Origin: Pseudarthrobacter chlorophenolicus A6
GTDB lineage: Bacteria > Actinomycetota > Actinomycetes > Actinomycetales > Micrococcaceae
Length of the DNA stretch: 64,000 nt
Assembly (NCBI RefSeq): GCF_000022025.1
Contig: NC_011886.1
Span: forward strand, 2,707,209 to 2,771,208
Reading direction: 5' to 3'
Below the pieces are notes generated by a model. It had not been told where the DNA came from. It did not search any database and saw nothing but the letters and a program-made list of their open reading frames with translations. Positions 40,535 through 49,295 of the stretch are shown in pieces. How positions within the stretch are numbered: position 1 is the first letter of the stretch; each line of letters starts with the position of its first letter. The translations under genes were made by a program, and so were the position numbers.

Positions 40535-41180
40535 GTACCGTCAATACAACTTCCGGAGCTTCCGGGTCCTGCTCGATCTTGGACCGCAGGCGCTGGACAT
40601 GGACGTTGACCAGGCGGGTGTCCGCCGCATGGCGGTACCCCCACACCTGTTCAAGCAGCAGTTCACGGGTGAATACCTGCCACGGCTTGCGGGCGAGGGC
40701 CACCAGGAGGTCGAACTCCAGCGGCGTCAGGGAGATCCGTTCGCTCCCGCGGCTTACCGTGTGTCCGGCAACGTCAATGGTGATGTCCGCGATCCGCAGG
40801 GTCTCGGGTGCCTTCTGGTCCCCCGGGCGGAGCCTGGCCCGGACCCGTGCCACAAGTTCGGCGGGCTTGAACGGTTTTGGCACGTAGTCATCGGCGCCGG
40901 ATTCGAGGCCGCGGACGACGTCGGAGGTGTCCGCCTTGGCCGTGAGCATGACGATGGGCACGTCTGACTCAGCGCGGACCTGCCGGCAGACCTCAATGCC
41001 GTCCACGCCGGGAAGCATAAGGTCCAGCAGGACCAGGTCCGGCCGCGATGACCGGAAGATGTCAAGCGCCTGGGCGCCGTCCGCGCAGAAAACGGGTTCA
41101 AAGCCGTCGTTGCGAAGAACAATTCCAATCATTTCGGCCAGCGCTTCGTCATCGTCAACCACCAGAATGCGTGCCTTCAT
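40506..41180 (-). CDS. mtrA: Response regulator MtrA
   Basis: This 224-residue OmpR-family regulator has an N-terminal receiver domain with the acidic DDD near 9-11, phosphoacceptor Asp 53 in LLDLMLPG and Lys in VPKPF. A winged-helix DNA-binding domain (TPLEFDLLVALARKP, VNVHVQRLRSKIE, VRGVGYK) follows. It controls cell-division and wall-remodelling genes, and is essential in mycobacteria. ATG 41180 follows AAGGGA at 10 nt; the frame continues upstream but has no better start. It is divergent from the GPDPase-membrane-domain gene, with 180 bp between. Confidence 0.97.
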   Translation of the reverse strand: MKARILVVDDDEALAEMIGIVLRNDGFEPVFCADGAQALDIFRSSRPDLVLLDLMLPGVDGIEVCRQVRAESDVPIVMLTAKADTSDVVRGLESGADDYVPKPFKPAELVARVRARLRPGDQKAPETLRIADITIDVAGHTVSRGSERISLTPLEFDLLVALARKPWQVFTRELLLEQVWGYRHAADTRLVNVHVQRLRSKIEQDPEAPEVVLTVRGVGYKAGA

Positions 41181-41360
41181 AGTTATATATTCCCTTATCA
41201 GGGGGGCTTTGTCCTGTTCAGCGGCTTCGGCATGGCGGAACGCTAGGACGTCCGACGCCGGAACTATAGGCTGGGACCGTGCCGGACCTTCCCGGCGGCT
41301 TACGGCTGTCAGGGCCCGGCCGCGGGACGACGGCACGGCCGGAATGGGGGAAGGAAGAGC

Positions 41361-42830
41361 GTGTCAGGACAGGATTCAGGCCGGGAGGAACCGGCCGGAG
41401 CGGAGCAGCCCTCCGACGGTTCCCGGGAACCTTGGCCAGGCCAAAGCCAAGACGGCAGCGGCGGATACCCGCGCGGCAGAAGCGATGACGGTTGGGTGGC
41501 TCCCAACCGGGACACTGCCGGCGGTGGCAGCGGGACGTGGGGTGGCACGCCGTCGTGGGGTCCCCCCGGGCCGTGGTCCCAGCAGCCGGGCCCGCATGGC
41601 CAAGCCAGTCAGGTTCCGGGCCAGCCGCCGTACGGCCAGCAGGCTCCGTGGAATGGTCCCCCGCCGGCTTATCCGGGCGCAGGCTATCATCAGCACCCCT
41701 ACGGAACCCCCTATGGACCCGGCTCCGGGAACCGGTACGGCAACCAGTTTGGAAGTCCCTACGGACAGCCCCGCTATGTTGCCCCGCCAAAGCCCGGCAT
41801 CGTTCCCCTGCGGCCCCTGATGTTTGGCGAGATCCTTGACGGCTCCTTCCAGGCCATCCGCCGGAACCCGAAAGCCATGCTGGGTGCCGCCCTGCTGGCG
41901 CAGTCGCTCTCGGCGATCCTGGCCGCCGTCGTCACGGCAGTGACCGCCACATCTGCCGGCTCCATCGAGGCCTGGGTGGAGGGTGCCAGCCCCGCGGATT
42001 TGGCCGGCATGGGATTCGGCTTCGCAGGCGCCATCCTGGTGGTCAGTATCCTGACGCTCATCATCTCCGCAGTGCTCCAGGGGGCCATGGTGGTACCTGT
42101 TGCCCGCTCGATCCTCAACAGGCCTACAGGGTTCCGCCAGATGTGGGCCCTGGCCAAATCGAGGGCCGGTGCGCTGATTGGCCTCGCTGCACTGCTGGTG
42201 GCTGCCGTGCTGTTTGCCTTCGTGGTCTTCGGCGGCGTGGCTTTCGCGCTCATCGCCGGAACCGACAGGGCAGTGGGCGCGCTGTTCCTGATTCCCCTGG
42301 TCCCTGCCTTCTTCGCAGCGTTTGCCTGGATCGCCATCAAAGTCATGGTCGCCCCTGCCGCGGTGGTCATCGAGGAAGTCGGTCCCCTCGCCGCCCTGCG
42401 CCGGTCCTGGCAGCTGACCCGCGCCAACTGGTGGCGGATCTTCGGAATGACCCTGGTGGTAAGTCTTCTGGTGGGTGTGATCAGCCAGGTGGTGATGATC
42501 CCCGTCAGCCTGTTGACCAGTTTCCTCGGCTCCGTGGTCTCGCCCCACGGCGGTTCCGGACAGGATGCGGGGATGGCGGTGGCTGTTGGAATTGCAACCG
42601 CCGTCCTTGGCGCCCTGGTGGGCGCGTTGGGCTACGCCTTCCAGACTTCGGTGATGTCCTTGCTGTACATGGACCTCCGGATGCGGAAGGACGGCCTGGA
42701 CATCACGCTCCTCCGCCTGCTTGAGACGGGTGCTGATCCCGACGGCGTCCCTGGCCGGGGCACTGCAATCAGCGCACCGGGCCACGGATCCCAAGGACCG
42801 ACTGGAAGTGCATGGCCGGATGTCCGCTGA
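41361..42830 (+). CDS. GPDPase-membrane-domain protein with Gly/Pro/Tyr-rich N-terminus
   Basis: This is a 489-residue protein. About 140 N-terminal residues are low-complexity Gly/Pro/Tyr/Gln-rich and probably disordered in the cytoplasm. Six or so hydrophobic segments follow (from about 180 to 445), with the APAAVVIEEVGPLAALRRSW and NWWRIFGMTLV stretches typical of the glycerophosphoryl diester phosphodiesterase membrane domain family. No catalytic phosphodiesterase domain is attached, so enzyme activity is not implied. The start is GTG 41361 behind GGAAG. Its end overlaps the DUF4129 gene, making it the first gene of the MoxR operon. Confidence 0.75.
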   Translation: MSGQDSGREEPAGAEQPSDGSREPWPGQSQDGSGGYPRGRSDDGWVAPNRDTAGGGSGTWGGTPSWGPPGPWSQQPGPHGQASQVPGQPPYGQQAPWNGPPPAYPGAGYHQHPYGTPYGPGSGNRYGNQFGSPYGQPRYVAPPKPGIVPLRPLMFGEILDGSFQAIRRNPKAMLGAALLAQSLSAILAAVVTAVTATSAGSIEAWVEGASPADLAGMGFGFAGAILVVSILTLIISAVLQGAMVVPVARSILNRPTGFRQMWALAKSRAGALIGLAALLVAAVLFAFVVFGGVAFALIAGTDRAVGALFLIPLVPAFFAAFAWIAIKVMVAPAAVVIEEVGPLAALRRSWQLTRANWWRIFGMTLVVSLLVGVISQVVMIPVSLLTSFLGSVVSPHGGSGQDAGMAVAVGIATAVLGALVGALGYAFQTSVMSLLYMDLRMRKDGLDITLLRLLETGADPDGVPGRGTAISAPGHGSQGPTGSAWPDVR

Positions 42831-43467
42831 ACCGCCAGTGCTTCCCGAGGCGGAACAGGCACGCAGGTGGGCCGCGGAGGAGCTGGCGAAGCCAGAGTAC
42901 CGGCAGGCCGAGCCATCCTGGCTGGAAAGCGTGTGGCGCGGCTTCCTCGAGTGGCTTGGTTCCCTGGACGGGCCGTCGGGACCTGACGGGTCCGTTCCCA
43001 CCCCTGTCATCGGCATCGTTATCGTCCTGGTCATCGCCGTCGCCATTATCCTGGCCCGCCCACGGCTCAACCCGGCAGCCCGGAAGCCGAAGGATGTCTT
43101 TGGTGCTGACACCACCATCACCTCCACGGACTACCGCCGCCGCGCCGCTGAGGCCGCGGCCGCCGGAAAGTGGGGCGACGCCGTCGTCGACTGTTTCCGT
43201 GCCCTGGTGCGCTCGGCCGAGGAAAGGGCGGTCATCGACGCACAGCCGGGCCGGACCGCCGATGAAACCGCACGCGAGCTCTCCGTGCCGTTCAGGGCTG
43301 AGGCACAGCGGCTGGCAGAGGCAGCCGCGGCCTTCGACGCGGTCCGCTACGGCAACAGGCCTGCCGGCGGCGCGGAGTACCAGGGCATGGTCCGGCTCGA
43401 CGACGCACTGGCGGCCGCCAAACCTGAACGTCCCTCGGACCGGCATCAGCCGGCGGTCCTGCCTTGA
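42820..43467 (+). CDS. DUF4129 domain protein
   Basis: This 215-residue membrane-anchored protein has a cytoplasmic or outside N-terminal segment of about 65 residues with conserved WLESVWRGFLEWLGS. One membrane helix follows (about 65-85), and then the DUF4129 region (STDYRRRAAEAAAAGKWGDA, then RTADETARELS). DUF4129 proteins occur in MoxR-DUF58 operons and may process or present wall substrates, but the function is unknown. I chose ATG 42820, inside the end of the upstream gene; an open frame reaches 42721. The stop overlaps the next start (TTGA). Confidence 0.8.
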   Translation: MSAEPPVLPEAEQARRWAAEELAKPEYRQAEPSWLESVWRGFLEWLGSLDGPSGPDGSVPTPVIGIVIVLVIAVAIILARPRLNPAARKPKDVFGADTTITSTDYRRRAAEAAAAGKWGDAVVDCFRALVRSAEERAVIDAQPGRTADETARELSVPFRAEAQRLAEAAAAFDAVRYGNRPAGGAEYQGMVRLDDALAAAKPERPSDRHQPAVLP

Positions 43468-44654
43468 CCGGCCCCGCGACGGAGGCTGCCCGGGACGCGG
43501 GCACGGAGCGGGCTGCCGTCCGGTCCTTCCGGTCCCGGCTTCGCCGCCACCGGGGACTTGCCGCATTCGGCGCTCTGGTGGCCGTCGGGCTTGGCCTGGT
43601 GATCTGGGGCCAACTGGCGCCCAAGGGGGACGTCGTCCCACTGTCCGTGAACAATGCCGGTCCCGGCGGAGCACGCGCCGTCGCCCAAATCCTTGGCGAC
43701 CACGGGGTCCGGGTCCATGACGTCCGGGACTACGACGCAGCGATGGCCGCCCTGGAGAGCAATTCATCCGCCACCCTCCTGCTTTACGACAGGAACGGAG
43801 CCCTGGACGGGCAGCGCATCAGAGACCTCGCGGCCGCAAGTGCCCGGGTAGTGGTGGTCACGCCACGCTTCGAGACGCTCCGCGCCCTGGACGGCGGCGT
43901 CAGGCAGGCCGGCGTAGTTCCGGACGGCGCCCCCGCGTTGGACGCCGCCTGCTCCCTTCCCGATGCGCAGGCAGCAGGCCAGGTCAGCGGCGGGTCAGCA
44001 TTCGTGTACGACGGCGGGACCACCTGTTTCCGCCCGTCCGGCTCGACCGCCGGGGTACTTGCGGCCGGCGCCAACGGCAGGCAGGTGGTCCTCGGCAGCA
44101 CCGCAGTGCTGGGGAACGAACGTCTGGACGAGCTGGGAAATGCCGCCCTCGGGCTGCGGCTGCTGGGCGGGTCGGCTGACCTCGTGTGGTACTTGCCGTC
44201 GCTGGAGGACATGGACCTCACCGGTTCGCCGCGCACCCTCGACGAATTGGCTCCGGACTGGGCGCGTTTCGTGGGCCCGTGGCTGGTGGTCGTCGCCCTC
44301 GCCGCTATCGCCTGGCGCGGCCGCAGGCATGGACCGCTGGTTTTCGAGCCCCTTCCCGTGGTGGTCAAGGCGGTGGAGACTGCGGAGGGCCGCGCCCGGC
44401 TGTACCACGACTACCGGGCCATGGGCCAGGCCCGGGACAACCTGCGCTCAGGCACGTTGTCCCGCCTGGCTACGGCCCTCCGGCTTGGTCCGGGAGCTAC
44501 CGCAGAGGCCATCATTGATGCCGCCGCACGGCACTTGGCCCGGCCGGCGTCCACGGTCAGCGACCTTGTCAATGAACATCCCCGCAGCGAGGCCCGCCTG
44601 GTGGCCTGGGCCCGGGAACTGCACACCCTGGAGAAAGAGGTCAAAAGACGATGA
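43464..44654 (+). CDS. DUF4350 domain membrane protein
   Basis: This 396-residue protein has one N-terminal membrane helix (about 32-51), a soluble DUF4350 domain and a second helix near 272-290. It ends in a cytoplasmic helical tail. VNNAGPGGARAVAQILGDHGVRV and LLLYDRNG fit the glutamine-amidotransferase-like fold of DUF4350. The start is TTG 43464, overlapping the upstream stop. The stop overlaps the MoxR start (ATGA). DUF4350 beside MoxR is a common actinobacterial arrangement; the function is unknown. Confidence 0.85.
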   Translation: MTGPATEAARDAGTERAAVRSFRSRLRRHRGLAAFGALVAVGLGLVIWGQLAPKGDVVPLSVNNAGPGGARAVAQILGDHGVRVHDVRDYDAAMAALESNSSATLLLYDRNGALDGQRIRDLAAASARVVVVTPRFETLRALDGGVRQAGVVPDGAPALDAACSLPDAQAAGQVSGGSAFVYDGGTTCFRPSGSTAGVLAAGANGRQVVLGSTAVLGNERLDELGNAALGLRLLGGSADLVWYLPSLEDMDLTGSPRTLDELAPDWARFVGPWLVVVALAAIAWRGRRHGPLVFEPLPVVVKAVETAEGRARLYHDYRAMGQARDNLRSGTLSRLATALRLGPGATAEAIIDAAARHLARPASTVSDLVNEHPRSEARLVAWARELHTLEKEVKRR

Positions 44655-45646
44655 GTGAACATGGCAGCGGCCAGCGGGTCCTTGACCCGATGGAGCACGA
44701 CTCCGCCCGGCAGGCGCTCCTGGACGTCCGGAAAGAAGTGGCCAAAGCCGTTGTGGGACAGGACGCCACCGTCACCGGCTTGCTGATAGCCCTGCTGTCA
44801 CAAGGCCATGTCCTCCTGGAGGGGGTGCCCGGCGTCGCCAAGACCCTGCTGGTGCGGGCGTTGTCCGCGGCACTGGACCTGGAGACCAAACGCGTCCAGT
44901 TCACCCCGGATCTCATGCCCGGGGATGTGACAGGGTCGCTGGTCTACGATTCCCACACGTCCGAATTCACGTTCCGGGAGGGGCCGGTCTTCACCAACCT
45001 GCTGCTGGCCGACGAAATCAACAGGACCCCGCCCAAGACGCAGGCCTCGCTGCTCGAAGCCATGGAAGAACGCCAGGTCTCGGTGGACGGGGAACCCCGC
45101 CCGCTGCCATCGCCTTTCCTGGTGGCCGCCACGCAAAACCCGGTGGAGTACGAGGGAACCTATCCCCTTCCGGAGGCGCAGCTGGACCGGTTCCTGCTCA
45201 AGCTCACCATGCCATTGCCGGAGCGCAGCGACGAGATGGAAGTCATCAGGCGCCACGCCGCGGGTTTCGACCCCCGGGACCTGGCAGCGGCTGGTGTGCG
45301 TCCTGTGGCGGACGCGAGTGACCTTGAGCGGGCCAGGCAGGCAGTGGCCGGCGTGGACGTGGCCCCCGAAATCATCGGCTACATCGTTGACCTAGTGCGG
45401 GCGACCCGAACTGCGCCGTCCTTCCTGCTGGGCGTTTCGCCACGCGGGGCGACGGCGCTGCTGAACACGTCCCGGGCCTGGGCATGGCTGTCCGGGAGGC
45501 CGTTCGTCACGCCGGACGACGTCAAGGCACTGGCCCTCCCCTGCCTGCGGCACCGCGTCGCCCTGCAGCCCGAAGCACAGATGGACGGGGTGCAGGTGGA
45601 CGACGTGCTGGGCAGCATCCTGGCGTCAGTCCCCGTCCCGCGCTGA
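44651..45646 (+). CDS. MoxR family AAA+ ATPase
   Basis: This 331-residue AAA+ chaperone has Walker A EGVPGVAKT (about 57-65), Walker B LLADEINR, sensor 1 AATQNP and a C-terminal lid. MoxR proteins remodel or activate partner proteins, usually those carrying DUF58 or von Willebrand factor A domains, such as the next gene's product. It overlaps both neighbours (ATGA upstream, TGATG downstream), so all five genes are likely co-translated. Length and motifs are typical. Confidence 0.95.
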   Translation: MSEHGSGQRVLDPMEHDSARQALLDVRKEVAKAVVGQDATVTGLLIALLSQGHVLLEGVPGVAKTLLVRALSAALDLETKRVQFTPDLMPGDVTGSLVYDSHTSEFTFREGPVFTNLLLADEINRTPPKTQASLLEAMEERQVSVDGEPRPLPSPFLVAATQNPVEYEGTYPLPEAQLDRFLLKLTMPLPERSDEMEVIRRHAAGFDPRDLAAAGVRPVADASDLERARQAVAGVDVAPEIIGYIVDLVRATRTAPSFLLGVSPRGATALLNTSRAWAWLSGRPFVTPDDVKALALPCLRHRVALQPEAQMDGVQVDDVLGSILASVPVPR

Positions 45647-46938
45647 TGGCCATTTCCGGGCGCTTCGTCCTCCTGGTGCTCCTGGGCCTGGTGCCGGTCC
45701 TGCTGCTGCCGGGATGGGGCTCGTTCTTCACCGTGGGCGCTGTCCTTGCAGCCGTTGCAGGCGCCGACCTTGCCCTGGCCGGATCGCCCCGCCTACTGCG
45801 GGCCGTCCGCAGCGGGCCTGCCAACGTTGCCCTGAATGCGACGGCGCCAGCCACGCTCACCATCCACAACGGTGGGCGGCGCCGTTTGCGCGGTAGCTTC
45901 CGCGACGCCTGGCAGCCTTCGGCCGGGGCGGCCAACCCGATCCAGCTGGTAGATGTGCCCGCGGGCGAAAGCCGGAGTGCCGCCGTCGTGCTCAGGCCTG
46001 TCCGGCGCGGGGACCTGAAATCCCCGCACGTCACCTTCCGCTCCTTCGGACCCATGAGGCTTGCCGCACGGCAACGGACTGTCGCTTGCCCCGGGTCGAT
46101 CCGGGTGCTCCCGCCGTTCAACTCCCGGCGGCACCTGCCCTCGAAGCTGCAAAAGCTCCGCGAGCTCGACGGCAAGGCGGCGGTCCAGATCCGCGGTGCC
46201 GGCACCGAGTTCGACTCCCTGCGCGATTACGTCCGGGGCGACGACGTCCGGTCCATCGACTGGCGGGCAACGGCGCGGCGCTCCGCCGTGGTGGTGCGGA
46301 CCTGGCGTCCCGAACGGGACCGCCGCGTGGTGATGGTGCTGGACACCTCCAGGACCGCGGCGGCGAGGATCAACGATGAGACGCGGCTGGACAGCGGCAT
46401 GGAAGCCGCCCTGCTGCTTGGCGTCCTCGCTGAGCGCGGCGGGGACCGGGTGGACTTCCTCGCGTTCGACCGCAGGGCACGCGCGCGGGCAGGCACTGCG
46501 GGCAAGGGCAACCTTCTGGGCCGGCTGGTCCAGGCAATGGCGCCGCTGGAACCGGAACTCATCGAGATGGACTGGGCCGCCGTTCCTGCGCAGGTACGTA
46601 CGGTAACTGCCCACCGCTCCCTGGTGGTGCTGCTGACCAGCTTCGACGGTGGCGCGCAGGAGGAAGGCCTCATTCCCGCGGCGGCGCAGCTGTCCGCGCA
46701 GCACGTCGTGGTAGTCGCCGCGGTGCGTGACCCACAGCTGGGCGCCATGTTGGCAGAGCGCAGCGACGCCGCAGGAGTCTTCAGGGCGGCCGCCGCCGAA
46801 CGTGCACTCCTCCAGCGTGCCGCCGTCAGCGCTGAACTCCGCCGCTTCGGAGTGGAGGTTGTGGATGCCGAACCGCACCAGCTGCCACCCCGGCTGGCCG
46901 ATATGTACATCCGGCTCAAGGCTGCCGGTAGATTGTGA
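45646..46938 (+). CDS. DUF58 domain protein
   Basis: This 430-residue protein has two adjacent membrane helices near the N-terminus (about 6-50). A beta-rich domain and a DUF58 core (YVRGDDVRSIDWRATARR, then a von Willebrand-like VVMVLDTSR) follow. DUF58 proteins are the usual partners of MoxR ATPases. ATG 45646 shares a base with the MoxR stop (TGATG), so it is translationally coupled; the longer open frame to 45484 is rejected. It is followed after 31 bp by a DUF4166 gene with its own strong ribosome site. Confidence 0.92.
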   Translation: MAISGRFVLLVLLGLVPVLLLPGWGSFFTVGAVLAAVAGADLALAGSPRLLRAVRSGPANVALNATAPATLTIHNGGRRRLRGSFRDAWQPSAGAANPIQLVDVPAGESRSAAVVLRPVRRGDLKSPHVTFRSFGPMRLAARQRTVACPGSIRVLPPFNSRRHLPSKLQKLRELDGKAAVQIRGAGTEFDSLRDYVRGDDVRSIDWRATARRSAVVVRTWRPERDRRVVMVLDTSRTAAARINDETRLDSGMEAALLLGVLAERGGDRVDFLAFDRRARARAGTAGKGNLLGRLVQAMAPLEPELIEMDWAAVPAQVRTVTAHRSLVVLLTSFDGGAQEEGLIPAAAQLSAQHVVVVAAVRDPQLGAMLAERSDAAGVFRAAAAERALLQRAAVSAELRRFGVEVVDAEPHQLPPRLADMYIRLKAAGRL

Positions 46939-46969
46939 ATCCAGCGCCGCAATCCAGCAGGAGGTCCCC

Positions 46970-47719
46970 ATGAACGCACCGATCTACCAAAAGGCCCTGG
47001 GCGCGGACTTCAGCCGGCTCCAGCCCGAACTCCAGGAGTACTTTTCCCTGGTGCCCGGCTCGGGGCAGTACGGCGTGGGCGAGGGAACGTTCGACGTCGT
47101 AGGCTGCCGCCAGTCCTGGCTGCGCCCACTCATGCGGCTCACCAGCAGCGAAGAAGCGTTCTTTCCGGAGTACGGGGAGAATATCCCGTTCCGGATCGAG
47201 AACCACGCACACCTCGATCCCTTTGGCCGTTCCAGCCTCACGGCCCGGCGGGAGATCCGCTTCGCGGGCCGCACCCGGATGTTCCAGGACACCACCAGCG
47301 TCAACCAGCGGAACGAAGGGCAGGAGCAGGGCGAGGGGAAGGGGCTGCGCGGCGTAACCCCCCTGGTGGACTACGTAGGACGGTACCGGCGGATGGTCAC
47401 GGATCTGAACCTCAGTGTCACCCCGGAGGGCAGGCTTCGCGGCATCTCCGAGTTCTCCCGGCTTTTCCTCGGGCCGCTGCGTCTTGCCCTGCCGTCCGCG
47501 CTGGACGCCAAGGCCTACGCGGAGCAGTGGTGGGATCCGGCCGAAGGCCCGGCGGGCAGGCACCGCATCCAGGTCAAGGTCATCCAGCCGCAGATCGGCT
47601 TGGTGCTGGTGTACGCCGGCAGCTTCGATTACCGGTTGCGGCCCTACACCGGCGGCAGCTCCGCGCAGAGCTTCCTGCCCCGGTACGCACAGCCGGACCG
47701 GTGGGAAAACCGAACCTGA
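46970..47719 (+). CDS. DUF4166 domain protein
   Basis: This 249-residue soluble protein matches DUF4166 across most of its length (YFSLVPGSGQYGVGEGTFDV, RFAGRTRMFQDTT, LDAKAYAEQWWDP). The fold appears beta-rich, possibly lipocalin-like; the function is unknown. The ribosome site AGGAGG (46959-46964) is perfect and 5 nt from ATG 46970, unlike the coupled genes before it, so it may be made at a higher level. It ends 15 bp before the convergent MetE-like gene; I see no clear hairpin between them. Confidence 0.82.
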   Translation: MNAPIYQKALGADFSRLQPELQEYFSLVPGSGQYGVGEGTFDVVGCRQSWLRPLMRLTSSEEAFFPEYGENIPFRIENHAHLDPFGRSSLTARREIRFAGRTRMFQDTTSVNQRNEGQEQGEGKGLRGVTPLVDYVGRYRRMVTDLNLSVTPEGRLRGISEFSRLFLGPLRLALPSALDAKAYAEQWWDPAEGPAGRHRIQVKVIQPQIGLVLVYAGSFDYRLRPYTGGSSAQSFLPRYAQPDRWENRT

Positions 47720-47734
47720 GCGTCCCCGGCCGGC

Positions 47735-48799
47735 CTAGCCGAGCGCCTGCTGATTCAGCCCGTCGGCCACCTTGGTCAGTTGGCCCAGGAGTTCCTGGGC
47801 CCGCGAAGGGGTGACGGCTGCGAGCCCCGATGAGGGAGTGATCCGGACGCTGCTGATGGCGGCGGCTGGAAGGCCAAGCTGGCGCCACGGTCGCCAGACG
47901 GAGTCAACGCAGTCAGCGGTCTTCGTCCGTGCAGTGCCGGCCACATCCAGCGCACCGATCCAGAGCCGCTTTCCCGCTTCAGCGGCGCCCGCCAACTGCT
48001 CCCACTGGCGGGTAGTCAGGGCCTTCAGCGGCACGGCGATACCGTCGGCCCCGGCAGCGAGGATCTGCTCGAAGGGCGCCTCCACTTCAGGTACCGCAAT
48101 AACAGTTTCCACGGCGCCGGCAGCCCTCAATGCCTCAAGGACGAGGCGCCACGATTCCCGGGCTTCGGAACCCGCAACCGCGCGGAGCGTACGGTAGCCG
48201 CTGGCCGTGGGGATGGTGCCGGCCAGGACCGCAGCGATGTCCGGTTCATCAAGCTGGACCACCAGCCGGGCTCCGGGCACAGCGGCCGCCACCCTGCTGA
48301 GGTAGGTTCCCACGCCGGCAGCCAGCGACTCCGCGAGGTCCCGCCGGGCACCGTAGTCGATCAGGGCGCGCTCGCCGTTATGCAGGTGCAGTCCCGCGGC
48401 CAGGCTCATCGGGCCAACCAGCTGAATCTTGATTTCCGGGTCAGGGCTGTCTTCTGCGCCTGCCACATCGGCCAGGATGTTGATGTCCGTGGACAACGCC
48501 GAGGCCGCGCGGCGGTAATCCTTGCCCGGCCGGTCCACCAGGCGCCAGCCGAACGGCTGCACATCGACGGCCAGCTCTTCAAGGAGGGACGCGGTGCGCC
48601 CCAATGCGTCGGAGCCGACGCCGCGGGCCGGGAGCTCCGGGAGGAACGGCAGGTGCGGGCTGCCGAGTTCGCCGCGGATGATCCGCACTGCTTCATGGGG
48701 GTCATCACCGGGCCACTGCCCGAGTGCCGTGGCGGTCACTTCCGTGGGCAGGAGCTGTTCCGGCGCCGGAGCGGAAACCTCCGGGTGTTGGGCGGTCAC
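47735..48799 (-). CDS. MetE C-terminal-like (cobalamin-independent methionine synthase-related) protein
   Basis: This 354-residue TIM-barrel protein resembles the C-terminal half of MetE (IKIQLVGPMSLAAGLHL, LVVQLDEPDIAAVL, AISSVRITPSSGL). The usual zinc-binding His-Cys-Cys set of MetE is not obvious: I see no GHxC motif, so methyl transfer to homocysteine is doubtful. It is similar to the actinobacterial single-domain family including Rv3015c. The start is GTG 48799, overlapping the chorismate mutase stop (GTGA), so the two are co-translated. Its substrate is unknown. Confidence 0.7.
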   Translation of the reverse strand: MTAQHPEVSAPAPEQLLPTEVTATALGQWPGDDPHEAVRIIRGELGSPHLPFLPELPARGVGSDALGRTASLLEELAVDVQPFGWRLVDRPGKDYRRAASALSTDINILADVAGAEDSPDPEIKIQLVGPMSLAAGLHLHNGERALIDYGARRDLAESLAAGVGTYLSRVAAAVPGARLVVQLDEPDIAAVLAGTIPTASGYRTLRAVAGSEARESWRLVLEALRAAGAVETVIAVPEVEAPFEQILAAGADGIAVPLKALTTRQWEQLAGAAEAGKRLWIGALDVAGTARTKTADCVDSVWRPWRQLGLPAAAISSVRITPSSGLAAVTPSRAQELLGQLTKVADGLNQQALG

Positions 48800-49203
48800 G
48801 CGCGCGTCGGCGCCTGCGCCTGCCGGCCGGTCGCTGCCTGGTGGTCCTCGGCAATGGCTTCGTGGTGCCGGATCACTTCGCCAATGATGAAGTTGAGGAA
48901 CTTTTCGGCAAACGCAGGGTCCAGGTGCGCGTCTTCCGCGAGCCTCCGCAGCCTCGCGATCTGCGCCGCTTCCCGCCCCGGGTCGCCCGCGGGCAGGCGG
49001 TGGTTGGCTTTGAGGAATCCGACCTTCTGTGTTGCCTTGAACCGCTCGGCCAGCAGGTACACCAGCGTCGCATCGATGTTGTCGATGCTGGAGCGGATTG
49101 ACAGCAGTTCAGCCATCACCGACTGGTCGACCTGCCCGGCCAACGAACTTGCGGCGGGGTCGAAATCGTCGGAATCGGAAGAATGGAGGTTGTGCTGCGT
49201 CAT
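48796..49203 (-). CDS. Chorismate mutase, AroQ type
   Basis: This 135-residue all-helical protein has RSSIDNIDATLVYLLAERFKATQKVGFLKA, the first AroQ helix with its key Arg and Lys, and GREAAQIARLRRLAED. It converts chorismate to prephenate for Phe and Tyr synthesis in the cytoplasm. About 30 Asp/Ser-rich residues precede the domain. In actinobacteria such a small enzyme is often activated by DAHP synthase, which is not in this window. It overlaps the MetE-like gene by 4 bp. (Motifs given as separate fragments: RSSIDNIDAT and AERFKATQKVGF.). Confidence 0.9.
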   Translation of the reverse strand: MTQHNLHSSDSDDFDPAASSLAGQVDQSVMAELLSIRSSIDNIDATLVYLLAERFKATQKVGFLKANHRLPAGDPGREAAQIARLRRLAEDAHLDPAFAEKFLNFIIGEVIRHHEAIAEDHQAATGRQAQAPTRA

Positions 49204-49242
49204 GCATCCAGTCTATGGGCAGGCAGCCTATTGGACCGGCTG

Positions 49243-49280
49243 TGAAGCGCCGGTGCAGCGTTTGCCGCACCGGCGCTTCA
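49243..49280. terminator. Hairpin at the end of the peptide importer operon
   Basis: A 14-bp perfect stem (49243-49256 with 49267-49280) encloses a 10-nt loop. It sits just after the dppDF-like gene on the minus strand. No T run follows, so it may be a weak terminator or an RNA-stabilising hairpin. Confidence 0.7.
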
Positions 49281-49295
49281 GACTGTGGCCGCGCC

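Noticed and set aside
41376..43127. A 583-codon minus-strand open frame opposite the MoxR operon start
   Set aside because: It crosses two real coupled plus-strand genes and reads as His/Gln/Gly-rich low complexity.
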